Assembly (NCBI GenBank): GCA_036362985.1
Contig: JAYGXS010000007.1
Location: 18,157,628 to 18,221,627 of the forward strand
Source: Ligula intestinalis
Lineage: Eukaryota > Platyhelminthes > Cestoda > Diphyllobothriidea > Diphyllobothriidae
Length of the DNA: 64,000 nt
Direction of reading: 5' to 3'
In this document: one piece after another, positions 33,248 to 45,029 of the stretch
Numbering within the stretch: position 1 is the first letter of the stretch
Layout: every line of letters begins with the position of its first letter
Made by a program: the position numbers and the translations under genes
The notes under the pieces: model-generated
Seen by the model: only the letters and a program-made list of their open reading frames with translations
What the model was told of the DNA's origin: nothing
Database searches by the model: none

Positions 33248-33997
33248 CTGCAAAAAAAGATAAGGTAGAGCGAAATTAGTATTCGAAGCCGAAATCTGGG
33301 CTACGAGTGTGGATGGTTGATGTCTAAAAGTACGCTTAAAAGGACTATTTCAACTTAGCTTTTGCCGGTACTCCTGCTACACCTGGAATATCGTTCGATT
33401 ACGAACATCCTTGCAAAGAGGACTTAATCAAGTGAAGAAGATTAGACTTTCCTGGAGGAAACCTCGAAGCAACTGTAGCAAGATCAAAACAACGTTTGGT
33501 GTTCAAGAAAGGTACAGGATGGTTTGCAAAGGACCACTAGGAAGCCTTCGCTGCCACGACTAGCGTCTTGATACACGTTTGGATTTTTAATACCATTATG
33601 TGGTCAAACGGCCAAAAGGAAAGTCTCTGAATGCTGTACGGGGAAAATCGAACGTTTAAGTCCGCTCAGTGAAAGGTATAATCGGTTTTCTGGAAAGTAA
33701 ATCAAGCTACCGACATGTCAACCTTCCTACACTCTCTTATCCCCACACTAACAGCACAAAAGATGGGTTACACCAGACCTGGGGGGGGAAGAAATGAGAT
33801 TGGTAGATGCAGTGCAAGTCTAATCTCGCTACAATCTAGTTCACACAAACAAGTTACTGTTCCGCACCACCTTGCTGTGGTGCAAACGGTGGAGCCCGCC
33901 GAAACCAATATCTATCACACAAAACAGACTGCAGTAGACAGCAGTCACTGGCAAAGGATTAAGCCACAAACAAATCAACAAAAAAGTAAAAACCTAC

Positions 33998-34622
33998 GCA
34001 GCGGACACTGTTCCGAGTCTGCAGTCTGGTGGGCTCGCGCAAAATAACTAGTAACCACATCCAGAATACGGTCTTCTAGTGCCTCGGTGACCAACTTTGC
34101 GTAGAACTGGGGCTTCGGCGTGGCGCTAGCCCTCTTCCTCTTTGCACTGCCAGTTGTCCTGCCCGCAGACGTCTTCTCATCTTGCTCTCCTTCCTGAAAA
34201 CGCTGACGGGCGGCAACAAAGCTCTGCCGTACAAATAACTTGGCAAGGCTGGACAGGTGAAAACGATTGACAGCTGCCGCTGAAGTCGAAGCACAGCTCG
34301 GATAAAAGATATCCACACCAAGACTGGAGGACACTGGATCCAGATGAAGACAGGCCAGGCGGTAGAGTTGCTCTGATGATGAGCTGCAGCTATCCGACTG
34401 CGAAGTGTTGGTGAGGTTTTCACTGATAGTGTAAGAGGCCAGCGATTCAGCCACCTGAATCAAGCGACGGTAGAGACGCCCAAATAGTAAAAGACGCAGG
34501 CTCTCGATACGCCGATCCTCCTCTGCAGTGATGGTTGAGCCGAGGTGCAGCACGGAGTCCTGGAAGCTCGAGGCAAGCGAACCAAAAAGCGTCTGCGAGA
34601 AGGAGTACAGCCCAGAGGGGCC
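33998..34622 (-). CDS. UBR4: UBR4 exon 8
   Basis: About 208 codons starting GPSGLYSFSQTLFGSLASSF after a clean TTCTTACAG acceptor. It has helical segments (RIESLRLLLFGRLYRRLIQV) and a basic Lys/Arg patch (GSAKRKRASATPKP) that could be a nuclear-localisation-like stretch, although this is only compositional. Donor CTGC|GTAGGT leaves one base, which pairs correctly with the two-base start of exon 9. Confidence 0.77.
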
Positions 34623-35454
34623 CTGTAAGAAACCGGGAAAGATATCAGCGTTAAGAACTGGGCAGTGTCGAGATACCGAGCGAAAAAACGGAGGAAAGAA
34701 AAATGACGACCAGAATCTTAGTTCGTGATTTCAAAGGGGCGAGTTTAAAAGGCGTCTCACTTCAACAACTTTGTTTCAAACCGAAGATTCCTAGAACTTG
34801 GGGAGACAGACGCCCGTTTTCTACCCACGAGTACGTGGTGACTAACTCAGCGATGAAGCTACTTGTAACTTGTACCAGAAAAAGTAAGCAAAAGCAGGAC
34901 AGCACTGATCTTACAGTAGCATTTCAGTGGGTGAGGAAACTTGAGCTAGAGAAGAAGTTGGAAAACCTTTCCAAAGTGGCACCGAAAACAAGGCTCACAC
35001 GACACGACTGTCAACTTACGAAGGAACTAAGCTACACCAATCCACACTCTTCCCCTTTCTCGTAGAGGGCTATTAGACGGTGGAGTTTTTTTTATCGACG
35101 TATGGTTTGCATTCCCCCACCAAAGCGTGTTCAAGAGGGGTCTGGATAATCACCCGTAAAAGGTTAACCACAATCCTCGAGTCACTATAGCACTAATAAA
35201 ACTACTACTATGTAGATTTCAACGGAATGTTTTGTTTGCATTATGTGTGGCTTTGTTAAACATTCCATGCAGTACAGGTGTTGTGGGCTGTTACTTCGAA
35301 AATGTCACACTTTTCTAACGCTTATGTTTCATCATTAGTTTTAAACGTTTTCTCCATTAAAACTACCTGACAACTTAACAACTTAACTAACTTAACTACT
35401 TTTCATGCAGACGTCATTTACGCCAATAACATTGACTGACTGATTGAGACTCAC

Positions 35455-35871
35455 CTCCGTGAGAGCCGAGGATGACTCCAGACCCCGAGTAGCACTCCTA
35501 TCACATAGCGCGATCCAATCGGAGAGCTTTCGACAGGCTGACTGCTCGGGTTTGTTGGGAAAGGCTTCGGTAGCAGCCTTCAGGGCCTCCGCCAGACGCC
35601 CAATGGCGGCAGAAGAGAGCAGAACGGAGGTGGAATGAACCAACTGGCTGCCGTTGCTTCTGCTGCCACTCAACTGTGACAGACGACTGGGTGAGAGGAG
35701 AGTCAGCGCATCATCCAGACTGACCTGGTGGACGGCGGCTGCAGACGGCTCGGTTGGAAGGCCGATGCTGCGGCGCAGTAGGGCCAAAGTGTGGTTAGCT
35801 AGATCTAGGCAGCTGTAGACAAGCTGACCAATTAGACACTCCAAACGCGCTTTGAGTAGCTTCTTCTGCGA
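35455..35871 (-). CDS. UBR4: UBR4 exon 7
   Basis: Exactly 139 codons, phase 0. Acceptor CATTGTAG|TCGCAG and donor GAG|GTGAGT. It begins SQKKLLKARLECLIGQLVYS and carries a serine-rich middle. It ends with LSDWIALCDRSATRGLES and a short tail. A Penelope-like element begins within about 115 bp of its upstream edge in the intron. Confidence 0.77.
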
Positions 35872-35984
35872 CTACAATGACAGAGAGGGGGGAGTGTAAA
35901 TACCGCAAGTAAGAGAGGCAATAAAGGCCAGTTAATAACATACAACCCTATTGTTCCCGCAAACTAACCGCGGGAAAAAAGATC

Positions 35985-38140
35985 GAGGAAACTAGAGTTA
36001 GAAACCCAAGTTGAGAGCCTCTTTAGCCAGACTGCTGATCTTAAATCTACCAAGCCGAGAGGCGTTGACAATCTCAAGTCGACGCTGGTGGACTGCTGCC
36101 AGTAGTATTTGAGAAAGGTCCCAACGAACAAAAGGCCCCTTAACAAAGGTTCATCTGTAAAGCCTAAGAGAACTCCGAAGAAAAGAAAACATCGTACTGA
36201 CTAGACCAGACAAAGTGTCCAGAATATTACTGATGAATAAGAATCTATATCCTATCTGGATCGTATGAAGTTCTCAAAATCTGAGAATGACAAGATCGGA
36301 CGGAGGCCACCGAGGTTCAGTTAACTACAATTCTCAAAGACCTTCACAAAGAAGGCCTCTTTTCTGACAAAGAGCTCGAAAGACTGAGACCTAAAGGTAC
36401 ATTAATACCCAGAATGTATGGTCTTCCGAAAATCCACAAACAGTGGTTACCCTTGCGTCCTATCTTGGATATGAGAAACTTCCCTTATCATACCATTGCC
36501 AAATGGCTGGTAGCAAAGATGAAGTTACTTGCAATTGATCTACATCCCCAAAGCTTTAAAGACACGTTTTAGTTCGTTGAAGCTATAAAGAACATGAACG
36601 TTGGTGAAAGTAGGATGCTCTCCTTGGATGTATCATCTCTATTTACCAACGTACCCATGGTAGAAACGATAGACCATCTGTGTGACGTCATTCGGGACAC
36701 GAACTACCAGATAGGTATGACCGTGGAAACCCTGAAAGAGCTAATCACAAGATGCACACGAAATGTGCAATTTCTGTGCAATGGTCAGCTTTACGGACAG
36801 ATAGATGGTGTGGCGATGAACTCACCACTTGGGCCGTTTCTTGCAAATGTCTTTATGGGCAAGATCGAGAAAACGAGTCTAAAGGACACCATAGATGACC
36901 TTGCGTTCTACGGTCGATATGTGGACGATGTCTTCTGTTTAGCGGACCATAACGTCGACACTGATGCTCTGGTCACGAAATTTAACAACGTGCATCCGTC
37001 TCTCAAATTTACTGCAGAGACGGAGAAAGACGATGAAATAGCGTTTTTTGATGTCCTTCTGCGAAGGCAAGATGATTGATTCATCCTGCATAGGGTTTTC
37101 CGAAAGAAAACCTGGACGGAACAATACACTAACTTTCAGAGTTTTGTCCCCCTAAATATAAAACGAAATCTAGTCCAGGGGTTAGCAGCTAGAGTTCGAC
37201 AGATTTGCTCTCCCGAAACTGTCGAAGCAGAACTCCAACAGCTGCAGCTGGATACCCAGAGAGGTTCATCCCCAGGAATATTGGCAAGCGAGCCAAAAAG
37301 CCTGATACCCTAACCGCAGAGAAAAAAGACGTATTCATTAGACTGCCTTTCTCAGGTGATGCAACAAGCGAGCTAGTCAGACGGCGTCTAAGGACTGCAA
37401 TCGCAGGCGCTTTCCCCGCGGCGAACTTACAAGTCTTCTTCACCAACTCTCCCCTCCTAGGATTAAGAGGTAAAGACCGACTCCCGTTCAAGACCACATC
37501 TATGTGTATTTACTCTTTCACTTTCTCCTGTGGAGCAGGATACATAGGCCGAACGAGGCGCCTTTAAAAGAGGGTACGTGAGCACATACCGGACTGTTTA
37601 AGTAAAGGTGAAACTAGATCAACCTCGAGTTCTATTCTGGCACATCTTGTCGATACGAATCATCGAGTCGATACTAACGAAACCTTTTAGGTTGTCTACT
37701 GGACACCAGCCAACTTTACCAAGGGCGTACGCCAACGGGTGCTTGCAACAGCCGAAACAGTGGCTATACGGCTAGCGAATCCGGTGCTGTGTTGTCAGAA
37801 GAAGCTGACTGAAGCCCTTTCACTTCCGTGGCCGACCCCGACGCCAGCTGGCGATCGCATTTTGCCTCCCACGCTCCAGTGAGTCGTTCGCTGCGCGCAA
37901 ATAACAGCAATTATCACTCCATGTATCTGCCCTCTGATCAACCTCCACAACCTAACCACATTACCTCCCCAACGTACGAACCTCTACACGCCGACCCCGC
38001 CATGCGGGCGACGCGTAAACGATGAGTTGTAATTAGACTGGACCATTTAACCCTGTCCATCTGTACAGTTTAAATTACCCTGCAAATGTGGCCTGATGAT
38101 GATTTGCTAAAAACATATGTTTGCCAAGTCGACTTCTCAA
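35985..38140 (+). mobile_element. Penelope-like element (RT plus GIY-YIG)
   Basis: The clearest Penelope copy. An open stretch at 36594-37079 encodes RT: MLSLDVSSLFTNVPMVETID, QIDGVAMNSPLGPFLANVFM, then YGRYVDDVFCLADHN with the catalytic YVDD intact, and FTAETEKDDEIAFFDVLLRR. After a frameshift near 37,080 the GIY-YIG nuclease follows: FTFSCGAGYIGRTRRL, stop, KRVREHIPDCL. The upstream part is full of stops. The 3' end is near CCTGATGATGATTTGC. It lies in UBR4 intron 6, antisense to the gene. Confidence 0.88.
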
Positions 38141-38494
38141 CTTAAGAATGGGAATATTTGCAGAACTAATTTCAATTTTTGTGGCGGACGGCCAACAATG
38201 CTGTCCGGCTTCTATGTTCAATGCCCATAACCTCAAAGTAATGCAACTTCAAAAGCAGTGTTTGTAACTCGCTGCCCTGAAGAAACTTGACCAATTGTTT
38301 CCCCGCGCATACAGACGCGTCCAAATAGTCGAGGCTGCCCAAGGGTCACGCCAACACAACACCCGTCGGCCGATGCAGCAGGGGCAGTACACACGACACC
38401 CACTGAAACTATGCGACACGCCAATCGTACATCGCTGTAACTATCTCCCAATCAAATAAACGCGGTTGCCATAGCTGTCCCATACACTCTCTCA

Positions 38495-38580
38495 GGTCTG
38501 ACCGGACGCAGTCAACACTAGACATGGCTTTTCCAGTGGCAACTGCTGATTGAGACAGCAATGCAGTGTTCTGCTTTTTC
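38495..38580 (+). repeat. Short dispersed repeat, copy 2
   Basis: CAGGTCTGACCGGACGCAGT, CAACACTAGACATGGC, AACTGCTGATTGAGACAGCA. Lies about 350 bp after the Penelope element. Confidence 0.6.
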
Positions 38581-38599
38581 TAACGCAATGTAGAATTTC

Positions 38600-40870
38600 G
38601 ATCTGATTATTTTAGTGCTTTTCGAGTACACTCACTGCTTAGACGCACGCATGAGACAAAAAGTCTCAAGTTTACTATCATTTCACTTCTGGGTGGCCCG
38701 CAGGAAACCCGTATTATTATTATTAACATTATTATTAGTATTCACCGAGAGCTGAGTAAAGCACCCAAATGGGCACAATTGCACACAATGCAACGGAGAA
38801 GCATAGTGAGGAGAATGCTTAGGAAGGTATACGATAATCAGTACTGAAATGCTGCCTGCGAAATTATTCCACATCAATAGCACATTTCAGACACGTGATT
38901 AATATTTCATGATAAAAGTACAGACCTGTCTATATGGGCACAAAATGGTAACGGGTAAGTACCGAGATACACGGAAAATTCATAACAATGGACACGGAGT
39001 AGAAGCAATACGTGGATAAATATGAAGGGTTAAAACAGCATTAGGAGAAGACGGTCGAGGACGAAGAAATGACCGAGGTGGTAGGGGAGAAGCATGGCTT
39101 AGAGACTGCAATAATTTTTATTGGGAATGGAGCCATTCCTGTGTTGCGTCATAGTACAGAGGCGCCTGCGTGAGCTGCCGCACTGTCTGCCATGGGATAG
39201 GAAGGTGAGAAAGATAGGCAGACATATGATAAACGGAGGAAAAAATGACGTTTGAGTAGCGGGGTAAACAGTATACGATGGTGGATGGAATGTTGGCAGG
39301 GATTAAGAAAGGGTAGGAAAATGTGGAAAATGAAGATGAGGACGAGGCGACATGATGAGATACGTAGAAGGTATGGAGGAACTGAGCATACTTTCGGCCT
39401 TTAAGGTATGCCCAAAGACAGAATGATGGGCAGTAGAGGCCTGTTTCGAAAATACCAACCACCACAAACAGACATACAGACATCTCCCCAACGTACAGTA
39501 ATTAACTTAATGGCCAGTGCAAGAACACACCTGACCCAAGTTTACCGACCAGATACGGGAAAGCAGTAGTAGTACGCGGGTATGCAGTAACATGGCGATC
39601 ACATTCTAACAATACGGTAAACACCTATGTACGAATTACCCGTGCCTGATGATGAGTCAGAGTGTGAAACCGAAATGTCAGGCGAATTAAATTCTTGTAC
39701 AAGCGATCGAACCCCCCTACTTCTCAACTTCATCCGCGAACCCACGTTTTCGCTTGTATCGACAAGTGCGCGCTAGACCAAACAATCCAAAAGACGCTCA
39801 ACATATCTGCACCGAGGTCCCGACCAATATAATTGCCAAAAAGGTACCTCCGAAGATTGCTATGCCAACACGGTTTTGAAAAGTAAACCACGCCAATACG
39901 CGCCTCGATGTGCAAAACTAAAATCGATCACAGTTGCAGCAGTCCATCAGGAGTGAAAGCAAACCATGTAAGTGTAGCCGACAATTTACGCAGTGCGTTG
40001 AGGGCGACGATTAAATTAGTTTGTACTGAAGCTGTGCTCAGGAAATCGCGAGCTGGAGCTGAACTCCAAGTATGTTGTAAGGAGGCACGCAGCGGCACAC
40101 CCAGTGAGAACTCGTCGAATCAACTGGAAAACTAGGTGGTGATGGTGGCGGTGGCACATTCAGTTGAGATAACGTTCATCAGGACTGATTCAGCAGGCTT
40201 GTTGTTGCGGACCCACCACCTACCTGGCAGTGTGCAGACAGGACCAGGTGCCAGACTCGCGACACCAACGCACGTTTTGTAAACCAGAACCAAAACAAAA
40301 TAAAAAGTGCTGGAAAGAAATGAGGCATGGAACATTCTAGTTCAACAATTCTTCACATCCAGAACCAGACCGAAGGGACATCAACTACGGCCAGTTAGGC
40401 GAAACTCGTGTTTACGCACTCGACCTGCATGGCACAGATTGTAGGAAACAAAGTTCGAATGTTGTTACGCAGTAAAACTTCCTGCATAGACGATAGCACT
40501 ATTTATTTCAGCTGTTTGTAAGCCAGAGTTAAATCTTCGTGGCTAAGACATACTTTAAAGCTAAATAAAAAACCAGCACCTTGAATAAAAGCCTGTACCT
40601 TAGTCGTGATTCAGCAGTGAAGGCTTTCCTGGAGGGAATCTGGGTAAAATTATCGAAAAAACGTTGACAGTTCCTCCTTGAAGGACTGATAGACCTTACA
40701 AGTGCAAAAAATGTTTGTCCTTGACATCGTGCAAGGGGATCAGGAAGGATGTCTCTTCAAGGCCAATGAAGTCTGACAAAACCCCGCCTCTCGACCAGGG
40801 ATGAGTTCGCAGAGGAGGGGGAGAGGGTTGGAAATATCAAAACAGAATTGTGACAACATGGAGGGAGGTG
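38600..40870. other. UBR4 intron 6, upper part
   Basis: No coding exon recognised. Around 39,646-39,710 the tail CCTGATGATGAGTCAGAGTG then GTCAGGCGAATTAAATTC shares its end with tails at 45,405 and 51,370. Confidence 0.4.
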
Positions 40871-40880
40871 TCTAACTAAC

Positions 40881-41216
40881 CGCGGATATCTTAACGGCCA
40901 CCGGCGGGACAGTTGGTTCGCAGGCTTGAGTGCCTGTAGTGACCATTGTAGCCTGTGAGGTTGGCGGCGTCTCATCCAACTGCCTGGAGGTATCGCTGTC
41001 TGCTGCAGGAACAACGACTTGGGCAGCTGTGCTCATTTCTCGCAACGGCTTGTCCCGTTTGGCGGTGGCGGCGCTTGAAGTCACCTGCTGCGAGTCCGCG
41101 GACGCCAAATCCGCTCGCAGTCTGGTGATGAGGGCATAAAATACGTCCAGCATACCGCTCAAGTAGATGAGACGACCTAGTGATACCTGAACCAGCTTCT
41201 CTGTGGACAACTCACC
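40881..41216 (-). CDS. UBR4: UBR4 exon 6
   Basis: Exactly 112 codons, phase 0. Acceptor TATTTCAG|GGTGAG and donor GCG|GTTAGT. The first third is helical (LGRLIYLSGMLDVFYALITR). The rest is a low-complexity Ser/Thr/Ala linker that likely loops out of the scaffold. Confidence 0.75.
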
Positions 41217-41489
41217 CTGAAATAATAATCAAAATGGTTGCATATAGCCAAAGAAACTGGGGGTAAATACGGTGAGTGGTGATTGGCTGGCTCGGCTCTC
41301 GTTTATGAATGTTCGCCGATCGCTAACGGAACCCGCTCGGCCCACTCGCCCTTGGAGATAATTCTCGAGACCCACCAGCAGCCGCGCACCGGCTAGCAGT
41401 CTAGACTGGTAGTATTGCCGACAAATACAAGGGAGACTGGAAGTGCTATTTCTGGCTTATTAGCTGTCATGAGCCCGTCATACCAAACC

Positions 41490-41645
41490 CCAATTGTCAC
41501 CTCACCATTTGATCAAATGGTCGAAGGTTCAACCCTCCTACGGGGCACCACTTGGGATTGGGTATGACTGCTTGATGATGGCACATAAGTCAGATGTGGC
41601 CATTCCAGTCTCACTTGTCTTTGCCGGCAATATCACCCCATTTGG
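41490..41645 (+). repeat. tRNA-derived SINE
   Basis: GAAGGTTCAACCCTCCTACG, ATTGGGTATGACTGCTTGAT, CATTCCAGTCTCACTTGTCT. The 5' half is degraded. Confidence 0.7.
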
Positions 41646-42641
41646 CTTTGTTGAACAGGTCATGCATAAATTGCCACAATATCGAAAACCAAGCTGACTA
41701 CTGCTGACTGGACCTAGGACAGGCTCAGGTGTGTAGTGCTCCGCCAAGCTAGGTGAAGTTCTAGATGTCACAGTGGTACTTCTACGACTTCTTGGTGAAA
41801 ATAGTTTATACGTATCACCATAATATCACATAACCCTACAAACCTGAAATACGCGAAAGATAGAAGTGCCGAAAATATTTTTTTGCATGTAGCGATGGAA
41901 GATAAAAATAACCCTTTAGTGTACTGTGAATGATTCTTTACAATTGTTACGGAGGCGGGACCCCCAAACATTCACGGCAGTCGGGATGAACTATTAATTA
42001 CTCAACACGACACTTTAGGGCACAGTACTGTTCGTTTATTGGCTACTTCTTCGAGAAGCCTGAAATTTTTATCCACATATTTCTTTGATATTATTTCATT
42101 TTATGGAGTCTTTTTGCCTTATTTTCATCTATTAACGTTGAATGTATAATTTGAAGATTGGTTTATAATCTACATTAGCGGTTGGGGTGCATGTGAATAT
42201 CAATGTGCACCAAATGCAACGGATAAACCAATTTGTGAACCTGACGTCAAATCGTAGTTTTTTAACTCAAGTGTATTCTCTTTATTAATAAGAAGGCCAC
42301 ACTTTCATTTCCCGTAGACTGACTTTTCGCGATTTTCCCTTGTTTCTGTTGAAAGCCCGGCTTTCTCTGTTTTACTGTCGCGCACACGCGAGAGTAAAAC
42401 ACAACTCTAGAATTTAGGGTAACGTTTTAATTTCGAAACCAGGAAAGCTGATGGTCTTTAGGTGCAGATATGGCCAAGAGTTTTCCAAGGCTGCTAGAAA
42501 ACCATGTAATGATTGCAGAGGAAATTCAGTCCACTAGCAATTGGGGCTGATGCTGTATGCACATTCTAAACAAGGTGTGAGAGGTAAGTCGGCGTAAAAT
42601 AAAAACATTGGCAACAGGCATCAAATTGATGAGACGCGTAC

Positions 42642-42806
42642 TTTGAAATCTTCCAACAGAGCGTAGCCCTCTTCTAAAAGCAGTACTGATTGGACAGAAT
42701 GATTTCGTAAACTACCAAAGAAGGCCTCTGCCTCGTCAGTACTGGAAAACAGCGCAGGTTTGTTGGAGGTGGCGGTGCGCGAGCATTGGGCCTTAAAAAC
42801 CTGGTT
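42642..42806 (-). CDS. UBR4: UBR4 exon 5
   Basis: Fifty-five codons, phase 0 at both ends. Acceptor CTTTTTCAG is strong; donor AAA|GTACGC is acceptable. The peptide starts NQVFKAQCSRTATSNKPALF and ends LLEEGYALLEDFK. It joins exons 4 and 6 in frame. Confidence 0.72.
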
Positions 42807-43329
42807 CTGAAAAAGAAAATAAAAAACAGATGAAAGAGGCATTTCAGTGAGCTGATGTAGCCTACAATAAGGCTCTACTGACAATTGAGATGATAAGATG
42901 AAGGGGGGAGGGGAGGCAAGTGCTATAAAATGAACAGTGATTCCTGTGCGGATGAAGTGGCTAGAAGGCACCATCTATAAAGGTCAAACATGGGGGGCTG
43001 AAATTGAATTTCGACTCAAACTGGTTTTTTTTTCATCACAAAGGCGTGCACGTTAGGACCTGTGTATGATCTGGGAAGGAGCCACAACTGATAACAAAAC
43101 GGCTGTATCAAAGGTCGACTGACAGTCATGGGGTGGAGTCCTTTAAAAAAACACATGACGCCTGATAGTATGGGAATGACAACATACGAGACCGATTCAA
43201 CCAATCGATATCTCATACAGACGGACAAAACACCGTAGTTAACGCGCTCTCTGGCCGCCCCTGAACCTCGCTAGCGAGTTGTCTTCTTATGGCAATGTGT
43301 GACATTCATCATGTCAAGTTCAGTTTCGG

Positions 43330-43750
43330 ATTTTAGTTGCTACTAGCTGCGTGTTAGGACTTGGCCAAAATGACCGAAACATGCGTCCTTAAGCCCGTTT
43401 ATTCAGCCACTGATGGTTCATGTTCTTCGTCGTACCCTGTGCCTACGTGCATTGTCCCACGTCCTGACCCCTTTGACCTCATTGGCCGCCTTCCCCTTTG
43501 TTGACACGCCGCCACCGGTCTTTGTTCCCCGTATGGGGCCCTTATTTCCCCCCCCCCCCACCGTTCTTTGATTTCTGTCCCCTGTCCTTATTCCCTTATA
43601 AGCTGGCAACAACGCGTCTGCGTCATTCACACGACGGCTCGTCTAAGCACCTCGAAGGTATGTCCGCCCTCCCTTTGATTTCTACCTCGCATTCTCAACC
43701 TCTCGTCTACCGTTAACCTTACTGTGCATTTCTACAGAACCGAAAAGAGT
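43330..43750 (+). other. Promoter-like or LTR-like stretch, unassigned
   Basis: A locally GC- and pyrimidine-rich block. It contains CTTATAAGC at 43,592-43,600 (TATA-like), then GGTATGTCC at about 43,656 and TTTCTACAG near 43,737, which together look like a short 5' intron on the plus strand. No long frame follows. It starts after GGCCAAAATGACCGAAAC, reminiscent of a decayed hammerhead 3' core. It could be a decayed LTR; the ends are unclear. Confidence 0.25.
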
Positions 43751-43989
43751 TATCCCAATTGTCTTTTGACATGCACAAAGAATATCCGAATTATCCCGAC
43801 TACCTTTTGACATAGCTTCTGATCTCGGGTGCACCTATTCAGGTGACAAAACTAGCAATGCATTACGAAAGGCCAAACACTATATAACCCTTTCTGCCTC
43901 TCCGCCCTCTAGCATCTGCTACTTTATCGGACGTGATTTTATTGTGAGCGTATCTAGTGACTACTTTACATATACACATATGAAACATA

Positions 43990-44150
43990 CAGTACAAAGA
44001 ATCTGTGGTGCAGGGGTGAGGGTGTTGAACTTCTAGCCAACAGCTCGCAGCTTCGAAGTCCAGGTGGTGCGACACCTAGGGTGGCTTAAGGTGGCTAACA
44101 AGCCAGAATTGGCCATTCCAGTACCCCTTATCGTTGTCGGTAATGTTTAT
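43990..44150 (+). repeat. tRNA-derived SINE
   Basis: AGAATCTGTGGTGCAGGGGT, GTTGAACTTCTAGCCAACAG, CTTCGAAGTCCAGG, then GGCTAACAAGCCAGAATTGG. A 45-bp dispersed motif follows at 44.19 kb. Confidence 0.75.
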
Positions 44151-44186
44151 ATGTCTAGCCGTTAAGTGGCTGCTAGCAGGTGTCGA

Positions 44187-44232
44187 GAGAGAACGAGTGA
44201 GTTCTGTAACCGATCGGTGAGCGTCCATCTAC
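44187..44232 (+). repeat. Dispersed 45-bp motif (SINE 5' module), copy
   Basis: GAACGAGTGAGTTCTGTAAC then CGATCGGTGAGCGTCCATCT. Here it is not followed by a tRNA half. Another lone copy is at 52750-52795. Confidence 0.65.
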
Positions 44233-44506
44233 CAAACGTATATATGTATCGTCGACGAAGGACAAAGGGAAAGTGGAATTGCAATTTCTGGCTCCTTCCC
44301 GAACAACATGATTCAAGATGTTTGGACATAATCGCATCCCGTGGTGCGATGGTGTTTCGCTGGCAGATAACCATAGAAATCCTACCCTCCAAGGTTTTCC
44401 CAAAGCTTCCATGAATTTCGGCGAATGCTCGGAAGGCATGCCTATCAGGGAGGGTATGCGAGAATAGCGCAGAGGCTAGGACACTGTTCAAAAAGCAAAG
44501 TCTTAC

Positions 44507-45025
44507 CGCAATCATCTCCACGCAGCGCACATTTGGCTTAAATTTGGATAGCGTAGAAGATGTGTTGGCCGGCTTGAAGTCCATCGTCTCCTTAGATGTG
44601 GAGAAAGACCAGGTGCCAGGAGCAGGCTTCAGCTGCACCAGACTGGCTGTGCGTTTCTGCAGGTCAAAATAGGGCGCGGTGGCGAAACGACGCAGTCGGT
44701 CCAACAAAATCACCAGGTAGATGAACCGATTAGGTGAGACAGGACAGTCCACACTGTTGGCTGCTGTTCCTGTTTCAACGCCTGTGGCTTGTTGAAAGCG
44801 ATCACGCAGGAGACCAACAAAGTCCGGTGATGGCGGCAAGACCTCTAGGAGGCGCCAACTGAGGTCGAAACTGTAGTATACGTAAACCAGTGTTTTTGCA
44901 TCCATGATGGATTGCGTTCCAGGCCCCGGTGGTGCTGGAACACGTCTAAGACCACGGTCGAAGAGGTGCAGAAGGGAACCAAACACCTGGTCGTAGTCAG
45001 CTCGCGAGATCAAAGTTATGAGGGC
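44507..45025 (-). CDS. UBR4: UBR4 exon 4
   Basis: Exactly 173 codons, phase 0 at both ends. Acceptor CCACCTAG and donor GCG|GTAAGA. The product begins ALITLISRADYDQVFGSLLH and contains two helical stretches (YSFDLSWRLLEVLPPSPDFV; NRFIYLVILLDRLRRF). It ends CVEMIA. A SINE and a dispersed 45-bp motif lie in the intron just below it. Confidence 0.78.
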
Positions 45026-45029
45026 CTAG

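Noticed and set aside
32960..33253. A 97-codon minus frame as the coding frame of UBR4 exon 9
   Set aside because: Phase with exons 8 and 10 and the helical composition select another frame that lacks a methionine.
39646..39690. A hammerhead ribozyme (CTGATGATGAGTCAGAGTGTGAAAC)
   Set aside because: The core words occur, but stem II does not pair and no stem I partners are found around it.
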